52,974 bases of DNA from positions 1-52,974 of the forward strand of contig MKWN01000053.1 of assembly GCA_001899775.1 (NCBI GenBank), in the 5' to 3' direction. Each line of letters starts with the position of its first letter. Within the stretch, counting starts at the first letter, position 1. Position numbers and translations under genes: made by a program. Origin of the DNA: Thiobacillus sp. 65-29 (lineage in GTDB: Bacteria > Pseudomonadota > Gammaproteobacteria > Burkholderiales > Thiobacillaceae). The notes under the pieces are model-generated. The model did no database searches and was not told the origin of the DNA. It saw nothing but the letters and a program-made list of their open reading frames with translations. Below, piece by piece: positions 29,012-37,531 of the stretch.

Positions 29012-29209
29012 CTAAACATCCTGCGGCAGCGTGTCGAGCAGCGCCTGCAGGCGCTCTTTCGCGGCGTCGAGGCGCGTATTGAGCTGCTTGTTGTCATGCT
29101 GCGCCGCGACCAGTTGCTGGCGCAGCGCGACGTTGTCGCGCCGCAGCGACTGGCACAACTCCGCCACCTGGCGCAGCTTGGCTTCGAGAGTGTCGAGTTC
29201 GGCTCGCAT
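29012..29209 (-). CDS. Small coiled-coil protein, TIGR02449 type, upstream of zapA
   Basis: The start at 29209 (MRAELDTLEAKLRQVAELCQ) gives 65 residues, almost entirely one heptad-patterned coiled coil (LRRDNVALRQQLVAAQHDNK, then LNTRLDAAKERLQALLDTLP). It resembles the small ZapB-like family usually found just before zapA, so a division role is plausible but not shown. The long frame upstream (to 29236) has no family support. Confidence 0.8.
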   Translation of the reverse strand: MRAELDTLEAKLRQVAELCQSLRRDNVALRQQLVAAQHDNKQLNTRLDAAKERLQALLDTLPQDV

Positions 29210-29265
29210 GACGCGACTATAGAAGGCGGCGCGCACAGGGTCAATCGCCTTATATAATGGCCGCC

Positions 29266-29445
29266 TTCAGGTGCCGACGCGGCGTTCCGCCGCCGAGGAT
29301 AAACGGGAAACAGGTGCGCGATTCGTCGCCAGGCCTGTGCTGCCCCCGCAACGGTCAGCGCTAAACGGTGCATCACACACGCCACTGGGTCCGCCCGGGA
29401 AGGCGATGCACTTGAGGCGCGAGCCCGGATACCGGCCTGAGCCCT
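29266..29445 (+). promoter_or_regulatory. Cobalamin (adenosylcobalamin) riboswitch controlling btuB
   Basis: The conserved parts appear in order: TTCAGGTGCC (P1 and P2 entry), ATAAACGGGAAACAGGTGCG, the core CTGCCCCCGCAACGG, GCCACTGGGT, GGGAAGGCG and the final GAGCCCGGATACCGGCCTGA. The downstream end lies 67 bp before the btuB ATG. A TATAAT (-10) is visible at 29253-29258, so the leader starts near 29265. Bound cobalamin would shut off uptake and the cobO gene behind it. Confidence 0.95.
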
Positions 29446-29511
29446 GCCGCACGCGGCAGCGGATCGTGCAACGCGCCCGCGGGGATCCGGGCGCCCAACC
29501 GGACCTTCATC

Positions 29512-31344
29512 ATGCGTCAAACCGCACTCGCGCTCGCCCTGGGCGCCGTATTCATCGCTTCCGCGCGCGCGGAAATCCTGCCGGAATTCGTCGGCGAAAC
29601 CATCGTCGTCACGGCCACGCGTACGCCACAGCCGCTCGCGTCACCCCTGCAGCACACCAGCGTGATCACCCGCGCCGACGTCGACGCGTCGACCGCGTCC
29701 GACCTGCCCACCCTGCTGCGTCGGGAGTCCGGCGTCGAGATCACCTCGACGGGCGGCCTCGGCGCGCAGAGTGCATTGCGCATCCGCGGCTCGGAGGCCG
29801 ACCAGGTGCTGGTGCTCATCGACGGCGTGCGCGTCAGTTCGGCCAGCGCCGGCACGACGGCGATCGACCAGATCCTGCTCGACGAGGTCGAACGCATCGA
29901 GATCGTGCGCGGCAACGTGTCGAGCGTGTACGGCTCGGAGGCGATCGGCGGCGTGGTACAGATTTTTACCCGGCGCGGCGCGGGGAAGACGAAGGTATCG
30001 GCCACGGCCGGGTACGGCAGCGACGACACCAGAAAACTCGCACTGTCCCTGGGCGGCGAGGCCGGCGCCACGCGCTTTCATTTCGGTGCCGCGCACACGC
30101 GCACCGATGGCTTTTCCAGCGCCGATCCGGCGTTCGTGCCCACACCCTGGACGTTCGCACCGGCCGATATCGACGACGACGCCTACCGCAACACCACGCT
30201 GAACCTGAACCTGTCGCACCGCCTAGCGGGTGGCCACGAATTCGGTCTGAGCGCATACCGCACGCGCGGCGACATCGAGTTCGACGGCAGCATGCAGAAC
30301 GCCAGCGAACAGACGCTGACCGCGGTGAGTGCCTACAGCGAGAACCGCTGGCATCCGGATTGGCTGAGCCGCGTCCAGCTCTCACAAGGCAGCGACGACC
30401 TCAGCGCCAGCCTCGACGGCGTGCCGACGGACCGTTTCCGTACACGCAACCGCCAGATCGACTGGGACAACACCGTGAACACCGGCCCGGGCACGCTTCG
30501 CATCGGCCTGGCAGGCCTGTGGCAGCGCCTGGAGAGCGACGCCGCCTTTGCCAGGGATGCGCGCAGGGTCGCGAGTCTGGCCGCGGGGTACACGGCAGCG
30601 CTGGGCGCACACGACGTCCAGCTCAACCTGCGCCGCGACGACTACAGCGACTTCGGCGGCGCGACGACCGCGCTCGCCGGCTACGGTTACCGCATGACCC
30701 CACGCACGCGGGTGTCGGCCAGCGTGTCCAATGCGTTCCGCGCGCCCAGCTTCAACGATCTTTACGGGCCCTACGGCGGCAATCCGGACCTCGACCCGGA
30801 GCGCGCGACGAGCGCCGAGTTCGGCCTCACCTACAGTGGGCCGCTGGGCCTCGCGCGCCTCACCGCCTTCGCGACGCGCACCCGCGACCTGATCAACTTC
30901 GATCCGCTCACCTGGCTGCCGGTCAACGTCGACGAGGCGGAAAACCGTGGGGTCGAACTCTCCTGGCGCGGCACACTGGCGGGATTCGACACGCGCGCGG
31001 CGGCAACCGTACAGAACCCCGAGGATCGCACCACCGGACTCGGCTTGCTGCGCCGTGCCGATCACTTCGGCAGCGTTTCGCTGGGCCGCGCCCACGGCGC
31101 CTTCGACTGGCAGGCGGAAGTGCTGGCCGCCGGTCCGCGCCCCGACATCCACGTCGCGACCTATCAGCGCATCATCCTGCCCGGCTATGCGGTGCTCAAC
31201 CTCAATCTTGGCTGGAAACCCGCGCGGGACTGGCGGCTCAGCACCAAACTGAGCAATCTGCTGGACAAGGACTATGCGCTCGTGCACGGTTACGCCACAC
31301 AGGGCCGCGCAGCCTTCGTCGAACTGGCCTACGTGCCGAAGTAA
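29512..31344 (+). CDS. btuB: TonB-dependent vitamin B12 receptor
   Basis: This is a 610-residue outer-membrane receptor with a signal peptide (MRQTALALALGAVFIASARA). The TonB box is TIVVTATR, and the plug domain has LRIRGSEADQVLVLIDGVRV and VERIEIVRGNVSSVYGSEAI. The rest is a 22-strand barrel ending in aromatic-rich AAFVELAYVPK. The riboswitch immediately upstream and cobO downstream support corrinoid import. No btuF/C/D genes are in the window. Confidence 0.93.
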   Translation: MRQTALALALGAVFIASARAEILPEFVGETIVVTATRTPQPLASPLQHTSVITRADVDASTASDLPTLLRRESGVEITSTGGLGAQSALRIRGSEADQVLVLIDGVRVSSASAGTTAIDQILLDEVERIEIVRGNVSSVYGSEAIGGVVQIFTRRGAGKTKVSATAGYGSDDTRKLALSLGGEAGATRFHFGAAHTRTDGFSSADPAFVPTPWTFAPADIDDDAYRNTTLNLNLSHRLAGGHEFGLSAYRTRGDIEFDGSMQNASEQTLTAVSAYSENRWHPDWLSRVQLSQGSDDLSASLDGVPTDRFRTRNRQIDWDNTVNTGPGTLRIGLAGLWQRLESDAAFARDARRVASLAAGYTAALGAHDVQLNLRRDDYSDFGGATTALAGYGYRMTPRTRVSASVSNAFRAPSFNDLYGPYGGNPDLDPERATSAEFGLTYSGPLGLARLTAFATRTRDLINFDPLTWLPVNVDEAENRGVELSWRGTLAGFDTRAAATVQNPEDRTTGLGLLRRADHFGSVSLGRAHGAFDWQAEVLAAGPRPDIHVATYQRIILPGYAVLNLNLGWKPARDWRLSTKLSNLLDKDYALVHGYATQGRAAFVELAYVPK

Positions 31345-31385
31345 GGGCGGCGCTGCGCGTCACGTTCACCGAGAGGGTTCCACAC

Positions 31386-31985
31386 ATGAGCCAGGCCGAC
31401 CGCAACGCCCGCCACACCGCGCGCATGGCGAGAAAAAAGGCCCATGTCGATGCCGCCATCGCTGCCGCACAGGAGGAACGCGGCGTGCTCGTCGTCCTCA
31501 CCGGCAACGGCAAGGGCAAGAGCACCTCGGCGTTCGGCATGGTGGCGCGTGCGCTCGGCCACGGCATGAAGGTTGGCGTGGTGCAGTTCATCAAGAGTCG
31601 TACCGACACCGGCGAGGAGGCTTTTCTCGGCAAGTTCGCCGAATGGCACGTCACCGGCGACGGCTTCACCTGGGACACGCAGAACCGTGCACAGGACATC
31701 GCCACGGCCCGGCGCGGCTGGACGATCGCCGCGCGCATGCTCGCCGATCCGGCTTATCGGCTGGTGGTGCTCGACGAGCTGACCTATCTGCTCACCTACG
31801 CTTATCTGGACGCCGACGCCGTGCTCGACGCGCTCGCGCACCGTCCCGCCATGCAACATGTCGTCGTCACCGGACGTGCCGCGCCGGCGGCGCTGATCGA
31901 ACTGGCCGACACGGTATCGGTGATCACCGACGAGAAGCACGCCTTTCGCGCCGGCGTGAAGGCGCAGCCGGGTATCGATTTCTAG
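31386..31985 (+). CDS. cobO: Cob(I)yrinic acid a,c-diamide / cobalamin adenosyltransferase
   Basis: The 199-residue CobA/BtuR-type enzyme transfers the adenosyl group of ATP to cob(I)alamin. The P-loop is GNGKGKST (40-47), the VVLDELTYLL block carries the Walker B-like acidic residues, and HVVVTGRAAP follows. It starts 41 bp after btuB and must share its riboswitch-controlled mRNA, so imported corrinoid is activated directly. Confidence 0.95.
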   Translation: MSQADRNARHTARMARKKAHVDAAIAAAQEERGVLVVLTGNGKGKSTSAFGMVARALGHGMKVGVVQFIKSRTDTGEEAFLGKFAEWHVTGDGFTWDTQNRAQDIATARRGWTIAARMLADPAYRLVVLDELTYLLTYAYLDADAVLDALAHRPAMQHVVVTGRAAPAALIELADTVSVITDEKHAFRAGVKAQPGIDF

Positions 31986-32017
31986 TTCCTCGCGGGCGAG
32001 AACGGCATAATCGCGGG

Positions 32018-32941
32018 GTGACTCCCGCTCCCTGTGTCGGGCGCTTTGCGCCGTCCCCTACCGGTCCATTGCATCTCGGTTCGCTGGTCGCTGCTCTGGC
32101 GAGCTGGCTCGACGCACGTGCGGCGCATGGGCGCTGGCTGGTGCGCATGGAAGACCTCGACCGTCCGCGCTGCACGCAGGAAGCGGCCGACACCATCCTG
32201 CGCCAACTCGAAGCCTACGGACTGGCCTGGGATGGGACAGTGCTCTACCAGTCGCGGCGCGACGACGCCTATACCGCAGCGCTCGACGCGCTCCGGTCGC
32301 AGGGCGCGGCGTTCGCCTGCACCTGCACACGCAGCCAGCTTGCGCACGCGCCGCGCAACGCCGAGGGGGAAATCGTCTATCCGGGCACCTGCCGCCTACA
32401 AACCGTGCCGCGCGACGAGGCTTACGCCTGGCGCGTGCGTGTCGCGGAAGTGACTATTCACTTCGATGATCGCATCCACGGCGCCTTGCAGCAGGATCTG
32501 GCGCACGAGGTCGGCGACTTCGTCGTCCGGCGCGCCGACGGCCTGTTCGCCTACCAGCTCGCGGTCGTGGTCGACGACGCCTTCCAGGGCGTCACCCACG
32601 TCGTGCGCGGTGCGGACCTGTTGTGGAACACCCCGCGCCAGATTTACCTCCAGCGCCTGCTCGGCCTACCGACCCCGATTTATGCCCACGTGCCGCTCGT
32701 CACCAACGCCGCCGGCCAGAAACTGTCCAAGCAGACCCTCGCCCCCGCGCTGCCCGAGCGCGGGCGGCGCGCGGTGCTGGCGGAGGCGCTCGCCGCACTC
32801 GGCCATCCACCGCCGGCCGAGCTGGTCGGCGCACGTCCCGACGCGCTTCTGGCGTGGGCAAGCACTCACTGGCGCCTCGACAAGGTGCCCCGCATCCCCG
32901 TGGTTGCCAAGCTCGCCCAAGCCCCCGACAATTTACCCTAG
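32018..32941 (+). CDS. gluQ: Glutamyl-Q tRNA(Asp) synthetase
   Basis: Translation begins at GTG 32018 (VTPAPCVGRFAPSPTGPLHL) and yields 307 residues. The enzyme is a GluRS-like catalytic domain without anticodon-binding part and attaches glutamate to queuosine-34 in tRNA-Asp. Seen are the HIGH-like PTGPLHLGSL, the zinc site CTCTR with Y and C further on (VYPGTC), and the KMSKS-like KLSKQ. The stop codon TAG is the first triplet of a nine-copy heptamer repeat. Confidence 0.93.
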   Translation: MTPAPCVGRFAPSPTGPLHLGSLVAALASWLDARAAHGRWLVRMEDLDRPRCTQEAADTILRQLEAYGLAWDGTVLYQSRRDDAYTAALDALRSQGAAFACTCTRSQLAHAPRNAEGEIVYPGTCRLQTVPRDEAYAWRVRVAEVTIHFDDRIHGALQQDLAHEVGDFVVRRADGLFAYQLAVVVDDAFQGVTHVVRGADLLWNTPRQIYLQRLLGLPTPIYAHVPLVTNAAGQKLSKQTLAPALPERGRRAVLAEALAALGHPPPAELVGARPDALLAWASTHWRLDKVPRIPVVAKLAQAPDNLP

Positions 32942-33001
32942 CCCCTAGCCCCTAGCCCCTAGCCCCTAGCCCCTAGCCCCTAGCCCCTAGCCCCTAGCCC
33001 C
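32939..33001. repeat. Nine tandem copies of the heptamer TAGCCCC
   Basis: The array starts with the gluQ stop codon and ends 7 bp before the next ATG. Because 7 is not a multiple of 3, the TAGs stop all three forward frames. Copy number probably varies by slippage. The repeat takes the place where a ribosome site for the next gene would be. Similar CCCTAGCCCCTGA units lie upstream of lgt (20299-20335, other strand). Confidence 0.95.
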
Positions 33002-33008
33002 CCGCACC

Positions 33009-33563
33009 ATGGCCCAACTCCCCCCCGCCGTCGACCAGGTCCTGCGCGTCCACGCGTCCTTCATCCACACCGTGGTCAACGCGCTGCGCGACCGCAGCCA
33101 ATTGCCCGACCTGATGAAGCAGCTCGACGCCGCCGAGCAGGCGGGCTGGGCGCGGCTGGTCGGCGCGCTCAAGAACGTCATCAACGGACGCCGCGATCCC
33201 TCGATCAAGCTGGGTCTCGACGAGGAGGACGGCATCCTGCTCGACGCCATCCTGCGCGGCCTCGACAACCCGGCGACGCTGCCCGCGCTCGACGCCCAGC
33301 CCGATGGCAGCGCCGCCGCGCCCGGTCTCGCTGCGCTGATCGACGCCTCGGCGCGGGGCGACGTACAGGCGATGTCAGTACTCGCCAACATGGCCGAACA
33401 GATGATGAAGGCGGGCGGTGACATGGCGCACCTGGGCGGGGTGATGCGGCGGCTCGTCAACGGCGAGCGCGACGCCGACCAGCTCGGCCGCGGCATGGGA
33501 CCGCTGGGACGCGAACTGCTGATCAGCCTGCTCGATGAATTGGCCAGGCTGCGGCCGCAGTGA
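33009..33563 (+). CDS. Conserved hypothetical protein, helical, cytoplasmic
   Basis: The 184-residue protein (MAQLPPAVDQVLRVHASFIH at its start) is rich in helices, with no signal peptide, membrane segment or motif I recognise. It contains a Gly/Met-rich helix (MAEQMMKAGGDMAHLGGVMR) and ends ELLISLLDELARLRPQ. Codon bias and the fit between the repeat and tRNA-Met support it being real. No Shine-Dalgarno is visible ahead of the ATG, so translation may be coupled to gluQ across the heptamer array. Confidence 0.75.
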   Translation: MAQLPPAVDQVLRVHASFIHTVVNALRDRSQLPDLMKQLDAAEQAGWARLVGALKNVINGRRDPSIKLGLDEEDGILLDAILRGLDNPATLPALDAQPDGSAAAPGLAALIDASARGDVQAMSVLANMAEQMMKAGGDMAHLGGVMRRLVNGERDADQLGRGMGPLGRELLISLLDELARLRPQ

Positions 33564-33577
33564 GCGCGTTCTTTCTT

Positions 33578-33607
33578 TTGACAGATGGGCGCCGCCTCGG
33601 CTAGAAT
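33578..33607 (+). promoter_or_regulatory. Promoter of tRNA-Met
   Basis: A perfect TTGACA (33578-33583) and TAGAAT (33602-33607) are separated by 18 bp, 34 bp before the tRNA 5' end. Confidence 0.8.
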
Positions 33608-33640
33608 GCCCGGCTTTCCGCCGCCACACGCGCGGAAAAA

Positions 33641-33717
33641 GGTGATGTAGCTCAGTCGGTTAGAGCATCGGATTCATAATCCGGGGGTCGGCAGTTCAAG
33701 TCTGCCCATCACCACCA
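33641..33717 (+). tRNA. tRNA-Met (elongator), anticodon CAT
   Basis: The 77-nt cloverleaf has acceptor GGTGATG/CATCACC, D-arm GCTC/GAGC, and anticodon arm GGATT-CATAATCC with CAT. The T-loop is TTCAAGT, and CCA is encoded. A fully paired first base pair (G1-C72) indicates elongator rather than initiator tRNA. Confidence 0.95.
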
Positions 33718-33783
33718 GATTCCCGCCTGCCGCCGTTTTCGCGCGGCAGTCTTCGCCCCCAGTCTATTCACTGCCCCGGCGCC

Positions 33784-35124
33784 ATGAAAAAGCTGTACAT
33801 CAAGACCTTCGGCTGTCAGATGAACGAGTACGACTCGGACAAGATGGCCGACGTGCTCGGCGTCGCCGAGGGCCTGACCCCGACGGCCACACCGGAAGAC
33901 GCCGACGTGATCCTGTTCAACACCTGCTCGGTGCGCGAGAAGGCGCAGGAGAAGGTGTTCCACGACCTTGGCCGGGTGCGCCATCTGAAGCAGGCGAACC
34001 CCGACCTCATCATCGGCGTCGGCGGCTGCGTCGCGAGCCAGGAAGGCGCGGCCATCGTCGCGCGCGCGCCCTTCGTCGACGTGGTGTTCGGCCCGCAGAC
34101 GCTGCACCGCCTGCCGGAGTTGATCGCGAAGAAACGCGAGACCGGACGCGCCCAGGTCGACATCAGCTTTCCCGAGATCGAGAAATTCGACCACCTGCCG
34201 CCGCCGCGGGTGGAAGGTGGCGCGGCCTTCGTCTCGATCATGGAGGGTTGCTCCAAGTACTGCACCTTCTGCGTGGTGCCCTATACACGCGGCGAGGAAG
34301 TGTCGCGCCCGTTCGACGACGTCATCGCCGAGGTGGCGAACCTCGCGGCCAACGGCGTCAAGGAGATCACCCTGCTGGGGCAGAACGTCAACGCCTACCG
34401 CGGCGCCTTGCACGATGGCGGCGTCGCCGATTTCGCCTTTCTGCTGGAGATGGTGCACGAGATTCCCGGCGTCGAGCGCATCCGCTACACGACCAGCCAT
34501 CCGCGCGAAATGACGCAGCGCCTGATCGACTGCTACGGCAAGCTGCCCAAGCTGGTGTCGCACCTGCACCTGCCCGTGCAATCCGGCTCCGACCGCATCC
34601 TCGCGGCGATGAAACGCGGCCACAGTGTGCTGGAGTACAAGTCGATCGTTCGGAAGTTGAGGGAACAGCGCCCGGACCTGTGCCTGTCGTCGGACTTCAT
34701 CGTCGGCTTCCCCGGCGAGACCGAGGCCGATTTCGAGGCGACCATGAAGCTGGTCAAGGAACTCAATTTTGACGCCAGCTTCTCCTTCATCTACAGCAAG
34801 CGCCCCGGCACGCCGGCGGCGGACTATCCTGACGATGTGAGTGCGGAGCGCAAGACGCAGCGCCTCATGCAGTTGCAGGCGCGCATCGAGGCGCAGGCGC
34901 AGGCGGTCAACCGCGCCATGGTCGGCAGCGTGCAGCGCGTGCTGGTCGAAGGGCACGCGCGCAAGAACGCAGCCGAGCTTGCCGGTCGCACCGACAACAA
35001 CCGCATCGTCAATTTCCCCGGCAATCCGCGCCTGATCGGGCAGTTCATCGACGTCACCATCACCGACGCCTACCCGCACAGCCTGCGCGGCGAAGCCGTC
35101 ACCACCGAAACGGAATCCATTTGA
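33784..35124 (+). CDS. miaB: tRNA-2-methylthio-N6-dimethylallyladenosine synthase
   Basis: This is a 446-residue radical-SAM methylthiotransferase that modifies A37 of tRNAs reading UNN codons. The N-terminal MTTase domain holds the second cluster cysteines ([22 protein letters not shown]). The radical-SAM motif is CSKYCTFC (CxxxCxxC). A C-terminal TRAM domain ends near [20 protein letters not shown]. It heads the operon miaB-phoH-ybeY-corC; the next start (TTG) overlaps its stop. Confidence 0.96.
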   Translation: MKKLYIKTFGCQMNEYDSDKMADVLGVAEGLTPTATPEDADVILFNTCSVREKAQEKVFHDLGRVRHLKQANPDLIIGVGGCVASQEGAAIVARAPFVDVVFGPQTLHRLPELIAKKRETGRAQVDISFPEIEKFDHLPPPRVEGGAAFVSIMEGCSKYCTFCVVPYTRGEEVSRPFDDVIAEVANLAANGVKEITLLGQNVNAYRGALHDGGVADFAFLLEMVHEIPGVERIRYTTSHPREMTQRLIDCYGKLPKLVSHLHLPVQSGSDRILAAMKRGHSVLEYKSIVRKLREQRPDLCLSSDFIVGFPGETEADFEATMKLVKELNFDASFSFIYSKRPGTPAADYPDDVSAERKTQRLMQLQARIEAQAQAVNRAMVGSVQRVLVEGHARKNAAELAGRTDNNRIVNFPGNPRLIGQFIDVTITDAYPHSLRGEAVTTETESI

Positions 35125-36071
35125 AGACCGACATCGTCGAACTGCGCCTTGCCCCCGAAGACAACCGCCGGCTCGCCAACCTGTGCGGGCCGCTGGACGA
35201 GAACCTGCGCCAGATCGAGGCGGCGTTCGACGTCGCCATCGGCCGGCGCGGCGCGAGTTTCCGCGTGACGGGCGAGGCGGCGCAGGCGGAAAAGGGCGCG
35301 CAGGCGATCGAGCATTTCTACAATCGCGCGCACGACGAACTTTCGCTCGACGACATCCAGTTGGGACTGGTCGAGCTCACGCGCGGGCGCGCCGACGACG
35401 AAGGCCCGGCGCTGCGCACGCGGCGCGCCGACCTGCGCGCCCGCACGCCGCGCCAGGGCGGCTACATCGAGAACATCCGCAGCCACGACATCACTTTCGG
35501 CATCGGTCCGGCCGGCACCGGCAAGACCTATCTCGCGGTCGCCTGCGCGGTCGACGCGCTGGAGCGCGAGCAGGTGAAAAGGCTGGTGCTGACGCGCCCC
35601 GCGGTCGAGGCCGGCGAACGGCTCGGTTTCCTGCCGGGCGATCTGACGCAGAAGGTCGACCCCTACCTGCGCCCGCTGTACGACGCGCTCTACGATCTGA
35701 TGGGTTTCGACAAGGTGACGCGCCTCATCGAGCGCCACGCCATCGAGGTCGCGCCGCTGGCATTCATGCGCGGGCGCACGCTGAACCACGCCTTCATCAT
35801 CCTCGACGAGGCGCAGAACACCACGCCCGAACAGATGCAGATGTTCCTGACGCGCATCGGCTTCGGGGCGCGCGCCGTCGTCACCGGCGACCCCACGCAG
35901 ATCGACCTGCCCAAGCACGTCAAGTCAGGCCTGCTCGATGCGGTGGAGGTGCTGGCGGACGTGCGCGGTATCGCCTTCACCCACTTCCAGTCCGAGGATG
36001 TGGTGCGCCACCCGCTGGTCGGTCGTATCGTCGACGCCTACGCCGCGCGCCGCGCACAAGCGAACGCGTGA
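35121..36071 (+). CDS. ybeZ: PhoH-like NTPase (YbeZ)
   Basis: The 316-residue P-loop protein starts at TTG 35121, overlapping the miaB stop. Walker A is [11 protein letters not shown], and Walker B is [15 protein letters not shown]. PhoH-like proteins pair with YbeY in rRNA maturation and quality control. ybeY follows with a 4-bp overlap, the usual genetic neighbour. Confidence 0.94.
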   Translation: MKTDIVELRLAPEDNRRLANLCGPLDENLRQIEAAFDVAIGRRGASFRVTGEAAQAEKGAQAIEHFYNRAHDELSLDDIQLGLVELTRGRADDEGPALRTRRADLRARTPRQGGYIENIRSHDITFGIGPAGTGKTYLAVACAVDALEREQVKRLVLTRPAVEAGERLGFLPGDLTQKVDPYLRPLYDALYDLMGFDKVTRLIERHAIEVAPLAFMRGRTLNHAFIILDEAQNTTPEQMQMFLTRIGFGARAVVTGDPTQIDLPKHVKSGLLDAVEVLADVRGIAFTHFQSEDVVRHPLVGRIVDAYAARRAQANA

Positions 36072-36511
36072 ACCCGTCACTCAATCTGTCGGTGCAGTTC
36101 GCCAGTGACGCCAGCGACCTGCCGCACCGCGCGCAGATCCGTCGCTGGGTCGCCGCCGCGCTGGAACGCGACGTCGCGATCACCGTGCGCATCGTCGACG
36201 CCGACGAGGCGCGCGCGCTCAATCAGGACTACCGCAAGAAAGGCTACGTGCCCAACGTGCTGACCTTCGAATACGGCGAGATCGCTCCCGGCGTACTGGG
36301 CGGCGACGTGGTCATCTGCGCACCGGTGGTGGCGCGCGAGGCGCGCGCGCAGGGCAAGCCGCTGAACGACCATTACGCGCACATGACCGTGCATGGCGTG
36401 CTGCACCTGCAGGGTTACGATCACCTCGACCCGGGGGAGGCCGGCATCATGGAAGCGCGCGAAATCGCTATACTGAGACGCTTCCGCATTCCGAATCCCT
36501 ATTCGTCCTGA
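36068..36511 (+). CDS. ybeY: Endoribonuclease YbeY
   Basis: The GTG start at 36068 overlaps the stop of the PhoH-like gene and gives 147 residues. The metal-binding motif HGVLHLQGYDH (HxxxHxxxxxH) is present. YbeY processes the 16S rRNA 3' end and removes defective ribosomes. The N-terminal FASDASDLPHRAQIRRWVAA matches the family. Confidence 0.95.
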   Translation: MNPSLNLSVQFASDASDLPHRAQIRRWVAAALERDVAITVRIVDADEARALNQDYRKKGYVPNVLTFEYGEIAPGVLGGDVVICAPVVAREARAQGKPLNDHYAHMTVHGVLHLQGYDHLDPGEAGIMEAREIAILRRFRIPNPYSS

Positions 36512-36517
36512 CATCAC

Positions 36518-37372
36518 ATGGACCCAGACAGTAGTCACAAGCCCAGCCTGCTCGAGCGCATCTCCCACTGGCTGATGCGCGAACCCGAAGACCGTGAACA
36601 GCTGATCGAACTGCTGCACGGCGCCTATGAAAACAGCCTGATGGATGCCGATGCCCTGGCGATGATCGAGGGCGTGCTGCAGGTGTCCGAGATGCGTGTC
36701 GGCGAGATCATGATCCCGCGCGCGCAGATGGACGTCGTCGACATCAACGACCCCCCCGAACGATTCGTCCCCTTCGTCATCGAGACCGCGCACTCGCGCT
36801 TCCCGGTGATCGACAAGGACCGCGACGACGTCATCGGCATCCTGCTGGCGAAGGATCTGCTGCGTCATTATGCCGAATCCGATGACGACATCCGCGGCAT
36901 GCTGCGTCCGGCCGTGTTCATTCCGGAGTCGAAACGGCTCAACGTGCTGTTGAAGGAATTTCGCTCCAATCGCAATCACATCGCCATCGTCGTCGACGAA
37001 TATGGCGGCGTCGCGGGGCTGGTCACCATCGAGGACGTGCTCGAACAGATCGTCGGCGACATCGAGGATGAATACGACTTCGACGAACCCGAGGACAACA
37101 TCCTCCACGAAAAGGACGATGTATTCCGCGTCAAGGCGACCACCGAGATCGCCGACTTCAACCAGACCGTCGGCGCGAATTTTTCCGACGAGGAATTCGA
37201 CACCGTCGGCGGGCTGGTGGTGTCACGCTTCGGCCATTTGCCCAAGCGCGGCGAATCGGTAGCCTTCGACGGCTTCCTGTTCAGCGTGTTGCGGGCCGAC
37301 AGCCGGCGCCTGCACGCCATCCGCGTGACGCGTCTGCCGCCGCAGGACGACGCGCAGCACCCGCCGGCCTGA
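36518..37372 (+). CDS. corC: CorC/HlyC-type CBS-pair protein (YbeX)
   Basis: The 284-residue protein has two CBS domains (MIPRAQMDVVDINDPPERFV and the second around residue 130, IVVDEYGGVAGLVTIEDVLE) and a C-terminal CorC_HlyC transporter-associated domain (FSDEEFDTVGGLVVSRFGHL). Such proteins are linked to Mg2+/Co2+ efflux and ribosome health. It is the last gene of the operon, 6 bp after ybeY. An apolipoprotein N-acyltransferase gene, often next, is not here. Confidence 0.93.
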   Translation: MDPDSSHKPSLLERISHWLMREPEDREQLIELLHGAYENSLMDADALAMIEGVLQVSEMRVGEIMIPRAQMDVVDINDPPERFVPFVIETAHSRFPVIDKDRDDVIGILLAKDLLRHYAESDDDIRGMLRPAVFIPESKRLNVLLKEFRSNRNHIAIVVDEYGGVAGLVTIEDVLEQIVGDIEDEYDFDEPEDNILHEKDDVFRVKATTEIADFNQTVGANFSDEEFDTVGGLVVSRFGHLPKRGESVAFDGFLFSVLRADSRRLHAIRVTRLPPQDDAQHPPA

Positions 37373-37377
37373 GGACC

Positions 37378-37440
37378 AAAAAAAGTCCCGCCGAGGAGGC
37401 GGGACAGGTCTTGGGGTCGATGCGCAGACATGCGCCATCC
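37378..37440 (-). ncRNA. Candidate small RNA antisense to the corC-regB intergenic region
   Basis: On the minus strand TTGAAC (37470-37465), 17 bp and TAGAGT (37447-37442) form a plausible promoter. The transcript of about 60 nt starts with a hairpin (GCGCA/TGCGC with a GAT/ATC extension). A single-stranded CCCCAAGACCT follows, then the terminator stem GTCCCGCC/GGCGGGAC with loop TCCTC and seven T residues. No minus-strand gene lies within 1.9 kb upstream that the terminator could serve. The loop is complementary to Shine-Dalgarno sequences. This is inference from sequence only; the hairpin could instead serve corC in the plus direction, though that side lacks a T-tract. Confidence 0.45.
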
Positions 37441-37531
37441 CACTCTAGTCAGGCGCGCCGCCGCGTTCAATCGGACAAATTGTCGCACCCCGCCGCGTGG
37501 TGCCCCGCGGCGTGCGCATTACAATGCGGGC

